The notes below the pieces were generated by a model, which had not been told where the DNA came from, did not search any database, and saw only the letters and a program-made list of their open reading frames with translations. Shown in pieces: positions 17,509 to 26,107 of a stretch of 64,000 bases of DNA; within the stretch, counting starts at the first letter, position 1; every line of letters begins with the position of its first letter. The translations under genes and the position numbers were made by a program. This stretch comes from Planctomycetota bacterium (GTDB lineage Bacteria; Planctomycetota; UBA8742; UBA2392): contig JADLAK010000037.1 in the NCBI GenBank assembly GCA_020848275.1, forward strand, positions 1-64,000, given 5' to 3'.

Positions 17509-17564
17509 GGGACCAGGTCCCTTTCCGCCCCCCAGACGACCAGAACTCTATCATCGTTGACCCG

Positions 17565-20500
17565 TCAACGCTCGATTTTTGCGGCGGGACGCGCGTCGAT
17601 CAGCTTTTTCACCGCGGCTTCGCTGATGCCCTTGCAACCCTTGAGATTGACGTAACGCAGGCGGCGCACCCGAAGCAGCGTGTCAATATCCGTATCCGTC
17701 AGGCCGGCGTTGTTGGAGAGGTCCAGTTCCAGGGTGCAGGTTACGCCCTGCGCGAGGGCGGCCAGATGCGCGCTGCACCAGTAGCTCGTGCCCTCGACGC
17801 GCAGCGAATAGAAGAGGGGAAGCGATTGCAGGTCCGAAACCAGCTTCTCACGCGCGAGGTTGTTGCTCACCAGGCGCAGTTCCTTCAGCTCCAGAGTCAC
17901 CTCTTTGGCATCCTCGCGCTGTTGCCACAACGCGTCGCGGTCCTTCTCTTCGGCTTCCTCCAGCTTTTTTTCGAGATCGGCCAACCGACCGGCCCAGGAT
18001 TTTTGCAGCTCGTCGAGACGGTGCTCATGGAGCGTTTGTGCGTCGACCGGAAACGCCTCGGCGATCAGGCTGGACATGCATGCGGTAAACTTGCTGACGC
18101 GCGAATAAGCGTTCCTGTAATCATTCAGCAACTTCTCGCGCTCGCCTTTGCCCGCAAGCCGGGCCTTGGCGGCGGTGTCCAGCGAGTCCAGCAACTCGAC
18201 ACAGGCCGACACCATTTCAGGCCACGCCGCCACGGCGCGAGCAGGATCGCACTGCGACAGTAGCTGCATTTCATCCAGCTTGTATTTCTTGGGTTTCAAA
18301 GCGTCCCAGAACTCTATTTGCTCTTCTGCGGTCTTGAATTCGCGTGTGGTTTCTTCGATTTCGAGATTGATGACCTCGCGGGCCAGCGCGACAAATTCCC
18401 TGGCCTCCTTGCGCTGGTCCTCGCTGAGCCCGATTGGCGCCGCAAACAGGTGCGCGCCGTCAACGGCAAGGTGCATCGGCATGAGGTGCTCTAACGGGTG
18501 CGGTCGCGGTTCATTGGGCGACGGCAGTTGCACGTGCAGGCCCTTGCAGCCGCGCAGGTCAAGGCGTTGCAGGCGGCCGTTGGAGGCTTCAATCAGTTCG
18601 GGCAGAACGGTCAGCTTGTCGCAACCGCGCAGGTCAAGCTCTTCGATGCCGGGGTTGGAGAACAGTTTCTCGGCGACGGAGTCCTCGATGCCCTCGGCGC
18701 GCACGCGCTTGCAGCGTCGCGGCATGGCCTTGAGGCTGTCGGCATCCTTCACAATCCACGGGTCCGGGACCTCCGCTACCGGCGAGCCATCGTCGAGGGC
18801 TGGCGTTGCCACGAAGGGCTTACCCATGTCCTCGGCGAAGTTGACCCACAGTTTGCCTGTCATCGCCGCGATGCCTTTGCCCGTGATGCCCGATCCTCGG
18901 GAGATGATCACACCCTCAACACCGCCGTCGGCCAGGCGTTTGAGCGCCAGGTCGGTGAGTTTCAGGCAGCCCGCAAGGTTGATCGAATGGCAGCAGCCGC
19001 GTAGAGAGCCGTCTTCGCTTGGCTTCAATTCAGCAAACGCGTCGTCAGTGATCTGCGGGTTGTCGGACAAATCGATGTGGTAGGCGCGCCGGTTCAACTC
19101 CCCGCGCGGGTCGTCGCCGGCGACGGTGGGGCTGAGCAGCAAACGCACCGCCTTATCGTCGAGGTTGGAACAACCCGAGACGTCGAGGCGATCGGCGTAA
19201 AGCCAGGTCGGCAACAGCTTCACAGTTTCCGCATTCAGGTTGGGGTTGCGCCGCAGAGAAAAGATGCCAAGTTCGGCCCGGTACTCCTCGGTGCTGCTGT
19301 ACATCATATTGCGCAACCCTGCCGTGATCGGGGGCCCGCGGAGCTTTCCGTCTTGGCCCGGTGCACCCTCCAGCAGCAGGTTGCGACGGGCGTATAGTAA
19401 CGCGGCACCTTTAAACGGATCCGTGTCGTCCTCCGCCTCGACCCCGCCGGCCAGCGACAGGTATTCAAGCGGTGTCTTATTCAGCATGGCATGCAGCGCC
19501 TTTGTGCTGACGTCCTTGAGCTGCTTGATCTCCAGCGAGCACAAGGTCCAGCCCGCCAGCGCCGCGGCGCAGTCCGCGTCGCAAACATCCATTGACAGGG
19601 CGTCGATGCCGGGTTCACAGCGCGCCAGTTCACTGGCGCCCGAAACATGGGCGACCCCGGACGGATCAAAACGGTGTACGCGCGCGTTGGCGTCCACATA
19701 CATTCGCATGCCGCACTCGCTTACGGTGGAGAAGAACAGCCGGTTGCGGGCATACCGATAGGCGTCATCCAGGAAGACTTCACTGCCCATTACGACAAGC
19801 TCGACCGAGGGCGTGATAGCGAACTCGTCTGATTGCTGCTGCGCCCCCTTCGACTTGAGATAGCCGCTGATTTCCGCGCGAGTCAAGAAACCCTGTTCAG
19901 CCTCGAACTTTCCGGCGAGCCAGAAATTTAGGTAGCGGCCGTCGCGCCAGAGGCGATTGACCAGCACCGCGCCAGACGCAGGTTTCTTGTCGCCCAGGGT
20001 ATATAACAGATCGGCTTTGGAGGTTTTGTCGCCGACTTCCTTAACTTCAACAACGCCCTGGAACGATCCGCCCAATGCCGGTTCCTTGTCGAAAACCTCA
20101 AAACGCTGGCCGACGTGAACGCGCTGGACCCTGCCAAGCGCGATTGTGACCACGTCATTTTCGACCGCGCTGACCTCGCCGTCGATCAGCGTCGCCGGCT
20201 TCCACAAAATCTTGCGGCGCGGGCCGCGCTGGTTGTAGCCGCAAAATGCGGTCATCGCGCTGGTCGAGACGTTGCGGCAGCCGCCGAAGTCGATGGCGGT
20301 GTCCTCGGGCAAGGCGCGCAGCGCCAGGAATGCCTTGTCAGTGAGGTTCTGGTTGCAGCAAAGGTCGAGATATTCAAGGTCGGCAAAACGTGTCAACGCG
20401 GGTAGATCGGCCTCGGGCAATGCGCGGGCTCGGATCTTCGTTGCGCCGCGCGGGGCTTTTTCGATTTCAGCACGTGACTTGACTAGGATGAAGCCATCCC

Positions 20501-20567
20501 ACTCGTGGGTCTGCGCAAAGGCGTCGGTGGCGAGCAGCGACAGCACGGCGATCAGGGCAATGCGCAT
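17565..20567 (-). CDS. Giant secreted leucine-rich-repeat protein
   Basis: A 1000-residue exported protein. It starts MRIALIAVLSLLATDAFAQ, a Sec signal cut after AFAQ; GGAG lies 7 nt before ATG 20567, which excludes the much longer upstream reading. LRR-like units of the Cys-containing type (LEYLDLCCNQNLTDKAFLAL, IEELDLRGCDKLTVLPELIE, LRYVNLKGCKGISEAAVKKL) are scattered at the N-terminus, middle and C-terminus, resembling F-box-type LRRs. Between them are a beta-rich segment (about 115-190, VGQRFEVFDKEP) and a charged coiled coil near 850-880 (ADLEKKLEEAEEKDRD). LRRs usually bind proteins. It appears to be a single-gene unit; function unknown. Confidence 0.85.
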   Translation of the reverse strand: MRIALIAVLSLLATDAFAQTHEWDGFILVKSRAEIEKAPRGATKIRARALPEADLPALTRFADLEYLDLCCNQNLTDKAFLALRALPEDTAIDFGGCRNVSTSAMTAFCGYNQRGPRRKILWKPATLIDGEVSAVENDVVTIALGRVQRVHVGQRFEVFDKEPALGGSFQGVVEVKEVGDKTSKADLLYTLGDKKPASGAVLVNRLWRDGRYLNFWLAGKFEAEQGFLTRAEISGYLKSKGAQQQSDEFAITPSVELVVMGSEVFLDDAYRYARNRLFFSTVSECGMRMYVDANARVHRFDPSGVAHVSGASELARCEPGIDALSMDVCDADCAAALAGWTLCSLEIKQLKDVSTKALHAMLNKTPLEYLSLAGGVEAEDDTDPFKGAALLYARRNLLLEGAPGQDGKLRGPPITAGLRNMMYSSTEEYRAELGIFSLRRNPNLNAETVKLLPTWLYADRLDVSGCSNLDDKAVRLLLSPTVAGDDPRGELNRRAYHIDLSDNPQITDDAFAELKPSEDGSLRGCCHSINLAGCLKLTDLALKRLADGGVEGVIISRGSGITGKGIAAMTGKLWVNFAEDMGKPFVATPALDDGSPVAEVPDPWIVKDADSLKAMPRRCKRVRAEGIEDSVAEKLFSNPGIEELDLRGCDKLTVLPELIEASNGRLQRLDLRGCKGLHVQLPSPNEPRPHPLEHLMPMHLAVDGAHLFAAPIGLSEDQRKEAREFVALAREVINLEIEETTREFKTAEEQIEFWDALKPKKYKLDEMQLLSQCDPARAVAAWPEMVSACVELLDSLDTAAKARLAGKGEREKLLNDYRNAYSRVSKFTACMSSLIAEAFPVDAQTLHEHRLDELQKSWAGRLADLEKKLEEAEEKDRDALWQQREDAKEVTLELKELRLVSNNLAREKLVSDLQSLPLFYSLRVEGTSYWCSAHLAALAQGVTCTLELDLSNNAGLTDTDIDTLLRVRRLRYVNLKGCKGISEAAVKKLIDARPAAKIER

Positions 20568-20626
20568 TGGCGGCTCCGTGAGAGGACTCACAGTTAATCG
20601 CCCGCCGCGACGGCAGCAAGGGACAA

Positions 20627-22024
20627 TCAGGACTGTTGTGTGGCCCTTGGTTTGCGACCGGGGAGCAGCAGCGCGAGCGCAGCCGAGGTCGCCAGCGCAG
20701 CCGCGTAGACGTAAACCACGGTGTTGTGGTCGGCAATCGATTTCGCGTCGACCAGTATTTTGCCCATCGCCGCAATGCCGATCACGCCGCCGATGTAACG
20801 CATGGTTGAAAGCACGCCGCCCGCCATGCCCGCGATTTCGCGCGGCGCGTCGGCCATCGCCGCCGCGTTGCTGGGCGCCGACGAAAGGCCCAGCCCCGCG
20901 CCGATGAGAATTAATCCGGCAATGGCGTCCATTGGCGACGTGAGCGCGCCGAAATCGCGAAAGAAGTACAGGCCGCCCAGGGCCAGAAGCGAGCCGATCA
21001 TCACCTGCGCGCGCGCGCCGAGTTTCTCGCTCAGGCGTCCGCCGGCAATCGAAAGCAGCGTCATCGCCAGCGTCAGCGCAAGCAGCGCGCGGCCAATTTC
21101 GTGCGCGTGGTCGGCGTGCACCTGCTTGAAGAAAATCGGCAACTGGTGAAGCAGCGGGTACATCGCGAGGTTCTGGAGTGCGATCACCGCGCCGCCGGCA
21201 AAAAAAGCGCGCGAGCGAAACAGCCGGAAGTCGATCACCGGCGCTTGCACCCGGCGTTCCCAAAACGGCAGGGCCGCGAGCAAGAACCCGCCGCCGATGC
21301 CGAGCCACAGGGTCTGCTCGCTGTTCATGCGCAGGGCGATCACGGCCATGGCAAGGCCCGCGCCGAGCAAAATGCTGCCGCCGAAATCAAAACGCGGCCG
21401 GGGGCCGGTGGGGGCGTGCGCAAGCTGGCGGCCGGTCAGCACGACCAGCAGAAGCGCAAGCGCGATCACGGGCAGGTTCGCGGCAAAAATCGCGCGCCAG
21501 CCAAAGGCCGTCGTGAGTTCGCCGCCAAGCAACGGGCCGATCGCCGCGGCCAGCGACATGCATGCGCCGAAATAGCCAAAGGCGCGCGCGCGACGCTCGG
21601 CGGATATTTGCGTCCGCATCAGCGCCATGGTCGCGGGGACAATCGCGGCGCCGCCCGCGGCCATGAATACACGTGCGGCGACCAGTGCGGGCAGGTTAGC
21701 GACCGCGAGGCCGAGTGCGCTGCCGGCTGCGTATGACAGCAGGCCGAGGATCAGCGCCCGGCGGTGACCGATCAGATCGCCGAGTTTGCCGCCGGGGCTT
21801 TGCAGGGCGATGCTGGCGATGAGGTAGCTTGCGACGAGCCACTGTGTGAGTTCAGCCTGGTCGCGGCCGAGGTCGGCGCCGATGGCGGGCAAGCCGACGG
21901 ACATCATCGTGCTGCCAAGCGGCGCGAGCGCCGCGGCGAAAATCATGCCGATCAAAAGCGGGGCGGATAACGAACGCGGTTTTTCGGATTCAGACACAGC
22001 GGATCCTATCGCGGCGATTTGCAT
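20627..22024 (-). CDS. MFS drug:H+ antiporter (DHA2-like)
   Basis: A 465-residue transporter with about 12-14 hydrophobic segments. Motif A is visible as GKLGDLIGHRRALI, and the first helices carry GSTMMSVGLPAIGADLG and QWLVASYLIA typical of the EmrB/QacA branch. It probably exports small toxic molecules using proton motive force; the substrate is unknown. The ATG at 22024 directly abuts the dispersed repeat at 22025-22106, and no Shine-Dalgarno is visible, so the start or its regulation may have been altered by repeat insertion. An internal start near MIFAAALAPLG is possible. Confidence 0.9.
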   Translation of the reverse strand: MQIAAIGSAVSESEKPRSLSAPLLIGMIFAAALAPLGSTMMSVGLPAIGADLGRDQAELTQWLVASYLIASIALQSPGGKLGDLIGHRRALILGLLSYAAGSALGLAVANLPALVAARVFMAAGGAAIVPATMALMRTQISAERRARAFGYFGACMSLAAAIGPLLGGELTTAFGWRAIFAANLPVIALALLLVVLTGRQLAHAPTGPRPRFDFGGSILLGAGLAMAVIALRMNSEQTLWLGIGGGFLLAALPFWERRVQAPVIDFRLFRSRAFFAGGAVIALQNLAMYPLLHQLPIFFKQVHADHAHEIGRALLALTLAMTLLSIAGGRLSEKLGARAQVMIGSLLALGGLYFFRDFGALTSPMDAIAGLILIGAGLGLSSAPSNAAAMADAPREIAGMAGGVLSTMRYIGGVIGIAAMGKILVDAKSIADHNTVVYVYAAALATSAALALLLPGRKPRATQQS

Positions 22025-22106
22025 ATCAGAGCCCGCCGCGTTAGCGGCGGGGCCGCGATGCCAATCCCACGTATCGGCCCCGCCCCTTACGGGAGCGGGC
22101 TCTGAT
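22025..22106. repeat. Dispersed palindromic repeat filling the gap between two genes
   Basis: ATCAGAGCCCG (22025-22035) and CGGGCTCTGAT (22096-22106) form the ends of an 82-bp inverted repeat. It occupies all but 3 bp of the gap between the MFS start and the stop of the ATP-grasp gene. It belongs to the same family as copies near 3.8 and 10.4 kb. Confidence 0.85.
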
Positions 22107-22109
22107 TTA

Positions 22110-22916
22110 CTAGCGCGTCATGGCGCGGCATTGAAGCAAATACAGCTTGCCGCCGGAGAACGCCCATTCGAGGTCGAGCCCCGCGCCGAAATGTTTTTCG
22201 CAGCGCGCCGCGAGGTCGCTTAGCTGCGCAAGTTGCGCGTCAAGAAGGCATGGCTTCTCGGCCAGGTCCGCCGCGACGGCCTCCTCGATCGTCCCGCCCG
22301 CGGGGTTGCTGCGCAGCGCGATGTCTTTGCAGCCGATCTTAATGCGGCGCACATCGCCGCTCGGGCCCAGCACGAAATTGTCGGGCACCACAAGGCCGGC
22401 GACCACGGCCTCGCCCAGGCCCCAGGCGGCTTCGATCACGCGTTCGTTGGCGCCGCGAATGGGATCGCGCGTGAACATCACGCCCGCGCAATCGGGCTCG
22501 ATCATGCGCTGCACGACGACCGCGACTTGCGGCGTCTCATCCATGCCCATTTTGCGCCGATAGGCAAGCGCCGCGTCGGTGCGCGCGCTCTCGCGCACCT
22601 GCAGCACCGCGGGGGCAACGTGGTCCGGCCCGCGAACGTTGAGCAGCGTAAGGTGCTGGCCCGCGAAGCTGGCGCTTTGTGAGTCTTCGCCAATGGCCGA
22701 AGACCGCACGGCGCAGGGCCCCGCGAGTTCGATGAATGCCTGGCGCAGGAAATTCAGCGCGTCAGGATGTTTGCCGTGGATGGCCTCAACGTGCGTGCAG
22801 CCCAGCGCAAAGCCCGGCGGCACGGGCAAGCCGGCTTGCAACGACCGCGCAAGCTTGCCGGCCTTGCCGCCGAAACGGGCTTCGTCGTGTGCGTCTATTA
22901 AGGGAGAGGGTTTCAT
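22110..22916 (-). CDS. PEP-synthase/PPDK-type ATP-grasp domain protein
   Basis: A 268-residue protein consisting only of the PPDK N-terminal ATP-binding domain: FGGKAGKLARSLQAGLPVPP, VRSSAIGEDS, the conserved Gln in VVVQRMI, AGVMFTRDP and the C-terminal DLEWAF...LYLLQCR. In PEP synthase and rifampin phosphotransferase this domain uses ATP to phosphorylate a swivelling His domain. Here the His domain is in the gene just upstream (23023-24705), so the enzyme is split and in reversed order. ATG 22916 is chosen because the homology starts right after it. Confidence 0.88.
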   Translation of the reverse strand: MKPSPLIDAHDEARFGGKAGKLARSLQAGLPVPPGFALGCTHVEAIHGKHPDALNFLRQAFIELAGPCAVRSSAIGEDSQSASFAGQHLTLLNVRGPDHVAPAVLQVRESARTDAALAYRRKMGMDETPQVAVVVQRMIEPDCAGVMFTRDPIRGANERVIEAAWGLGEAVVAGLVVPDNFVLGPSGDVRRIKIGCKDIALRSNPAGGTIEEAVAADLAEKPCLLDAQLAQLSDLAARCEKHFGAGLDLEWAFSGGKLYLLQCRAMTR

Positions 22917-23022
22917 GTGTTTCGTGGCTTGGATTGTTCCCCGACGAAGCTTCAGCGAAGTTGGGTTCAAACCAAGCCGAGCATCCATGGTCATTCGGCT
23001 TGGGTTACAAACCCAAGCCACG
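22917..23022. repeat. Intergenic inverted repeat between the two split-enzyme genes
   Basis: TTGGGTTCAAACCAAGCCGA is mirrored by TCGGCTTGGGTTACAAACC, and CGTGGCTTGG at 22927 is mirrored by AAGCCACG near 23016. The two arms make a long imperfect hairpin between the His-domain gene and the ATP-grasp gene. It could attenuate or separate expression of the two halves (inference). Confidence 0.6.
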
Positions 23023-24705
23023 TTACCCCAGCAACTCTACCAGCCCTTTGTCGCCGTTGACGCGCACACGCGACCCATCGACGATTTTCTTCGTCGCCTC
23101 ACAAGTGCCGACCACGCACGGGATGCCGTATTCGCGTGCGACGATCGCCGCATGCGACAACTGGCCGCCGCGGTCAGTCACAATCGCGCCGATCAATGGC
23201 AGCACGACGTTGAACGCCGGGCTGGTGTTGCGCGTCACCAGCACGTCGCCCTTTTGTAGGCGATTAAAATCCGCCGGGCCATTGATCAGCCGCGCGATGC
23301 CCTCGTAGATGCCGGGGTGCACGGCCATGCCCTCGCAGGCTTTGGCGGCGGCTTTGCGCTCAGGCACGTGGAAGATTTCCTTGATAACTGTGTCGATTGC
23401 GCGCGCGTTGTCCCGGGCCTTTTCGGGAAGCCACGCCAGGGGCGGCGGGCCGCTCGGCGCACCGCCAAGGTACGCCGGCGCGTCAGCGACGGTCTTGGTC
23501 TCGCGCCATTCCTGGCGGCGCTTGAGTTCGGCCGCATCGGGGCCTGGCTCGCCCTTGAGCATGGCCACGAGTTCGGTGTGGCTTGCGTTGACGGCGAGCG
23601 AAGCGTCGGGCAGCACGCCTCTTTCCTTCAAGCGGCGGCCGGCCTCGAGGATCGCGCGGCGGGCGAGACCACTGCCCCACAGGTCGTTGTACATGCCGCG
23701 CTCGTCGCGCAGGCGGTGAATGAAACGCGACTCCTCGAGCAGCATGTCGAATTCGGCGTGGTGCTCAGCGGGAACTTTGGCGCGCAGGGCGTCGCGGCGC
23801 TTCTTGAAATCGGCTTCGCGGTCGGTGACGTCCGGTTTGCCGCCAAGGATGGTGGCCGCAAGCATCTCCGGCATTTCGAGCGCGTACTTTTCGCTCACGT
23901 CGTAGCCCGAGACCAGGCGATAGCTGACGAGGTCGAGGTACTCGCGCGCCGCCTTTCCGAGGTTGTCGTTGCGCGATTTTAGTTCGTTGAGCACTTGATC
24001 GGCGGACTTCGCACGCAGCACATTGAGATCGAGGCCCGAGGCCGGCAGCGCCGCCCAGATAGCTTCAAGTTCGCGCGTCGCCAGGCCGCGCGATATCGGC
24101 GCCGCACCCTTGAGCACGCCGAGGATTTCTCCTGATGGCAGGCAGGTCCACAACATCACCTTGGAAAGGAAGAGGCCCGTGGGGTAGCAGCAGGTGATGG
24201 TGAAAATGTGGTGGCGGTAGACCATCTCGATGGCGTTGTCGCGGACTTCCTTCAGGTAGGCGAGGAAATCGGCGTCAGAGAGTTTTTCGATCTCGGTGTT
24301 CTGGAGTTTGCTGTTGCGCGCGATCGAATCGGGCTTGTAATGCTCGTCCCAGCGCTTCATGTCCTCGCGCCAGATTTTCTTCTGCACGGTGGTCGTGCCC
24401 TGCTTGATGCGGCTGCGCATTTCCGGGTGAAGCCAGGTCATCAGCTTGAAAATGAATTTCGGCGGCAGGCCCTTGGCGCCTTCGGGTGCGCCCACGGGCA
24501 TGAACTTGCCGTAGCAAAAATCGTTGACCCAGCGCATCTTGAGGCTGTTGAGCAGCAGGCCGTAGCGCCTGGTGCCCTCGCCGAATCCACGCCAGAGCGG
24601 GTCGGCGAAGACCTCCGAGACGTAGCGCGTGGTGGGTTTGGCGAAGTGGGTCTGTTCGAGCTCCCAAACGCCGGGCCCGGGCGCCTTGTATTCAACATTG
24701 GACAT
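23023..24705 (-). CDS. PEP-utilising His-domain protein with rifampin-phosphotransferase-like central region
   Basis: A 560-residue protein. The C-terminal ~90 residues are the swivelling phosphohistidine domain, with GGQLSHAAIVAREYGIPCVV holding the catalytic His. The preceding ~450 residues are helical (for example LEESRFIHRLRDERGMYNDL) and resemble the substrate-binding middle domain of rifampin phosphotransferases and related PEP-synthase-like enzymes. No ATP-grasp domain is present; it is encoded by the downstream gene. GAGG lies 5 nt before ATG 24705, supporting the start. The substrate is unknown; antibiotic phosphorylation is one possibility and not shown by the sequence. Confidence 0.82.
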   Translation of the reverse strand: MSNVEYKAPGPGVWELEQTHFAKPTTRYVSEVFADPLWRGFGEGTRRYGLLLNSLKMRWVNDFCYGKFMPVGAPEGAKGLPPKFIFKLMTWLHPEMRSRIKQGTTTVQKKIWREDMKRWDEHYKPDSIARNSKLQNTEIEKLSDADFLAYLKEVRDNAIEMVYRHHIFTITCCYPTGLFLSKVMLWTCLPSGEILGVLKGAAPISRGLATRELEAIWAALPASGLDLNVLRAKSADQVLNELKSRNDNLGKAAREYLDLVSYRLVSGYDVSEKYALEMPEMLAATILGGKPDVTDREADFKKRRDALRAKVPAEHHAEFDMLLEESRFIHRLRDERGMYNDLWGSGLARRAILEAGRRLKERGVLPDASLAVNASHTELVAMLKGEPGPDAAELKRRQEWRETKTVADAPAYLGGAPSGPPPLAWLPEKARDNARAIDTVIKEIFHVPERKAAAKACEGMAVHPGIYEGIARLINGPADFNRLQKGDVLVTRNTSPAFNVVLPLIGAIVTDRGGQLSHAAIVAREYGIPCVVGTCEATKKIVDGSRVRVNGDKGLVELLG

Positions 24706-24774
24706 GTGGCCTCGTTCGACAGTGAATAAGGCCGATATCTTTACCAAATCTTCACGGAAATTGCCTGCCCCGGG

Positions 24775-26106
24775 TTAGGGCCTTGCGACGTCGATGCGGC
24801 CGCGCGCGTGGTCGAGCCGCGCCTGCGCATAAGCGTAGTCGCGCAGCGCCCGCAACTGCCGTTGGCGGCTTTCAAGGATGCTGCGCTGGGTTTCCAGCAG
24901 CACCAGCGGGCTGAACTGCATCGGCCAGCTTTCGACAAAGCGCCGATTTTTCTCCTGCAGCGGCGCAATGCGCTCGCGGTACAGCCGCGCATGGCGCGCG
25001 TTGAGTTCCAGCGCCGCAAGTTGCTCGTCGATCTCCTGCCGGACGGCGAGGCGAAGCTCTTCGCGCTCTTTTTCGCGCATGCGTAATTTGAAACGCGCTT
25101 TGGCGATCTGCGCCTGGTTCTGGTCGAAGATCGGGAGCTGGATGTCGATGCGCGGGCCGATGCGGCTGGTTTCGTCCTCCAGGGTGTAGGTCGCGCCGAG
25201 GTCGACGTTCTTGAAAATCATCCAGCATTCGAGGCGCAGCAGGCGCTCGGCTTCGGTCACGCTTGCGTCCGCTGCGATCACATCGGCGCGACGCTGCCGG
25301 GCTTCGGCCACCAGTGCGGCGGCGTCGGGAATCGGGGCGGGCGTTTGTTCGAGGGTGCCGACCACGGCGATCCTGCCGGCTTCGATGCCCAGCAGCCGGC
25401 TCAGCGCGCCAAACTTGAGGCGCTGATCCTGCTCGGCGCGTGCGAGGTCAAGTTCCTGTTCGAGCAGCGCGAGTTCGGCGAGGTTGACTTCGAGTTCCGT
25501 CGCGTAGCCCTGTTCGTGGCGTTCTTTGGTGCGCTCGAGCGCGGTGCGGAAGTTGTCGACGAACTCGGCCTGTGACGCGCGCTCCTGCAACGCATGGAGC
25601 GCGTCGACAAACGCGATTTTCGCGTCGCGCGCGACGTCGACAATTTCCTGCAGCACGCGGAGAATCGCCACGCGCATGCGTGCGCCGGCAGCCGCGGTTT
25701 GAAGCGGGATGCGCCAGATGTCTGCGAGCGGCAGGATGCTGCCGCCGACTTCCGCCGCAATGCCGCCGCCCTCGGCGAACTGGAACAGCGCGCCGAGGCT
25801 TGGGTTGGTCAACATGCCGGCCTGCACGAGGTCGGCCTTGCCGATGCCGATTTCCTCGAATTGCGCCTGCAAGCGGCGGTTGTTGAGCAACGCGATGCGG
25901 ACGGCTTCGTCCATCGTTACGCCGTCGCGCAGCAACAGCGCCACCATGCCCTCGATCTGCTTTTTGTCGGCGGCATCGCGTTCCCACATCAGGTCGGGGC
26001 CGCCGCGGCCTTTGACTTCGTCGGACAGTTCGGCCCATTGCGGCGCGGGATCAACGACGCAGCCGCCAAGGGCCAGCGCAAACAGGACAAGAAGGAGGGT
26101 TCGCAT
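24775..26106 (-). CDS. TolC/CusC-like outer-membrane efflux lipoprotein
   Basis: A 443-residue outer-membrane factor. The signal MRTLLLVLFALALGGC has a lipobox, so it is probably lipidated, as in CusC/OprM. Two related halves carry the long coiled-coil helices of the periplasmic tunnel (ALLNNRRLQAQFEEIGIGKA and RRADVIAADASVTEAERLLR). It follows the multicopper oxidase with a 1-bp gap, so copper or other metal export is the likely role (inference). No RND pump or membrane-fusion protein is next to it in this window, which is unusual for a complete efflux system. Confidence 0.88.
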   Translation of the reverse strand: MRTLLLVLFALALGGCVVDPAPQWAELSDEVKGRGGPDLMWERDAADKKQIEGMVALLLRDGVTMDEAVRIALLNNRRLQAQFEEIGIGKADLVQAGMLTNPSLGALFQFAEGGGIAAEVGGSILPLADIWRIPLQTAAAGARMRVAILRVLQEIVDVARDAKIAFVDALHALQERASQAEFVDNFRTALERTKERHEQGYATELEVNLAELALLEQELDLARAEQDQRLKFGALSRLLGIEAGRIAVVGTLEQTPAPIPDAAALVAEARQRRADVIAADASVTEAERLLRLECWMIFKNVDLGATYTLEDETSRIGPRIDIQLPIFDQNQAQIAKARFKLRMREKEREELRLAVRQEIDEQLAALELNARHARLYRERIAPLQEKNRRFVESWPMQFSPLVLLETQRSILESRQRQLRALRDYAYAQARLDHARGRIDVARP

Positions 26107-26107
26107 G

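Noticed and set aside
17565-21308. Extended reading of the LRR gene to 1247 residues
   Set aside because: The extra N-terminus is Arg/Ala-rich antisense sequence of the MFS gene; the ATG at 20567 has a ribosome site and a signal peptide.
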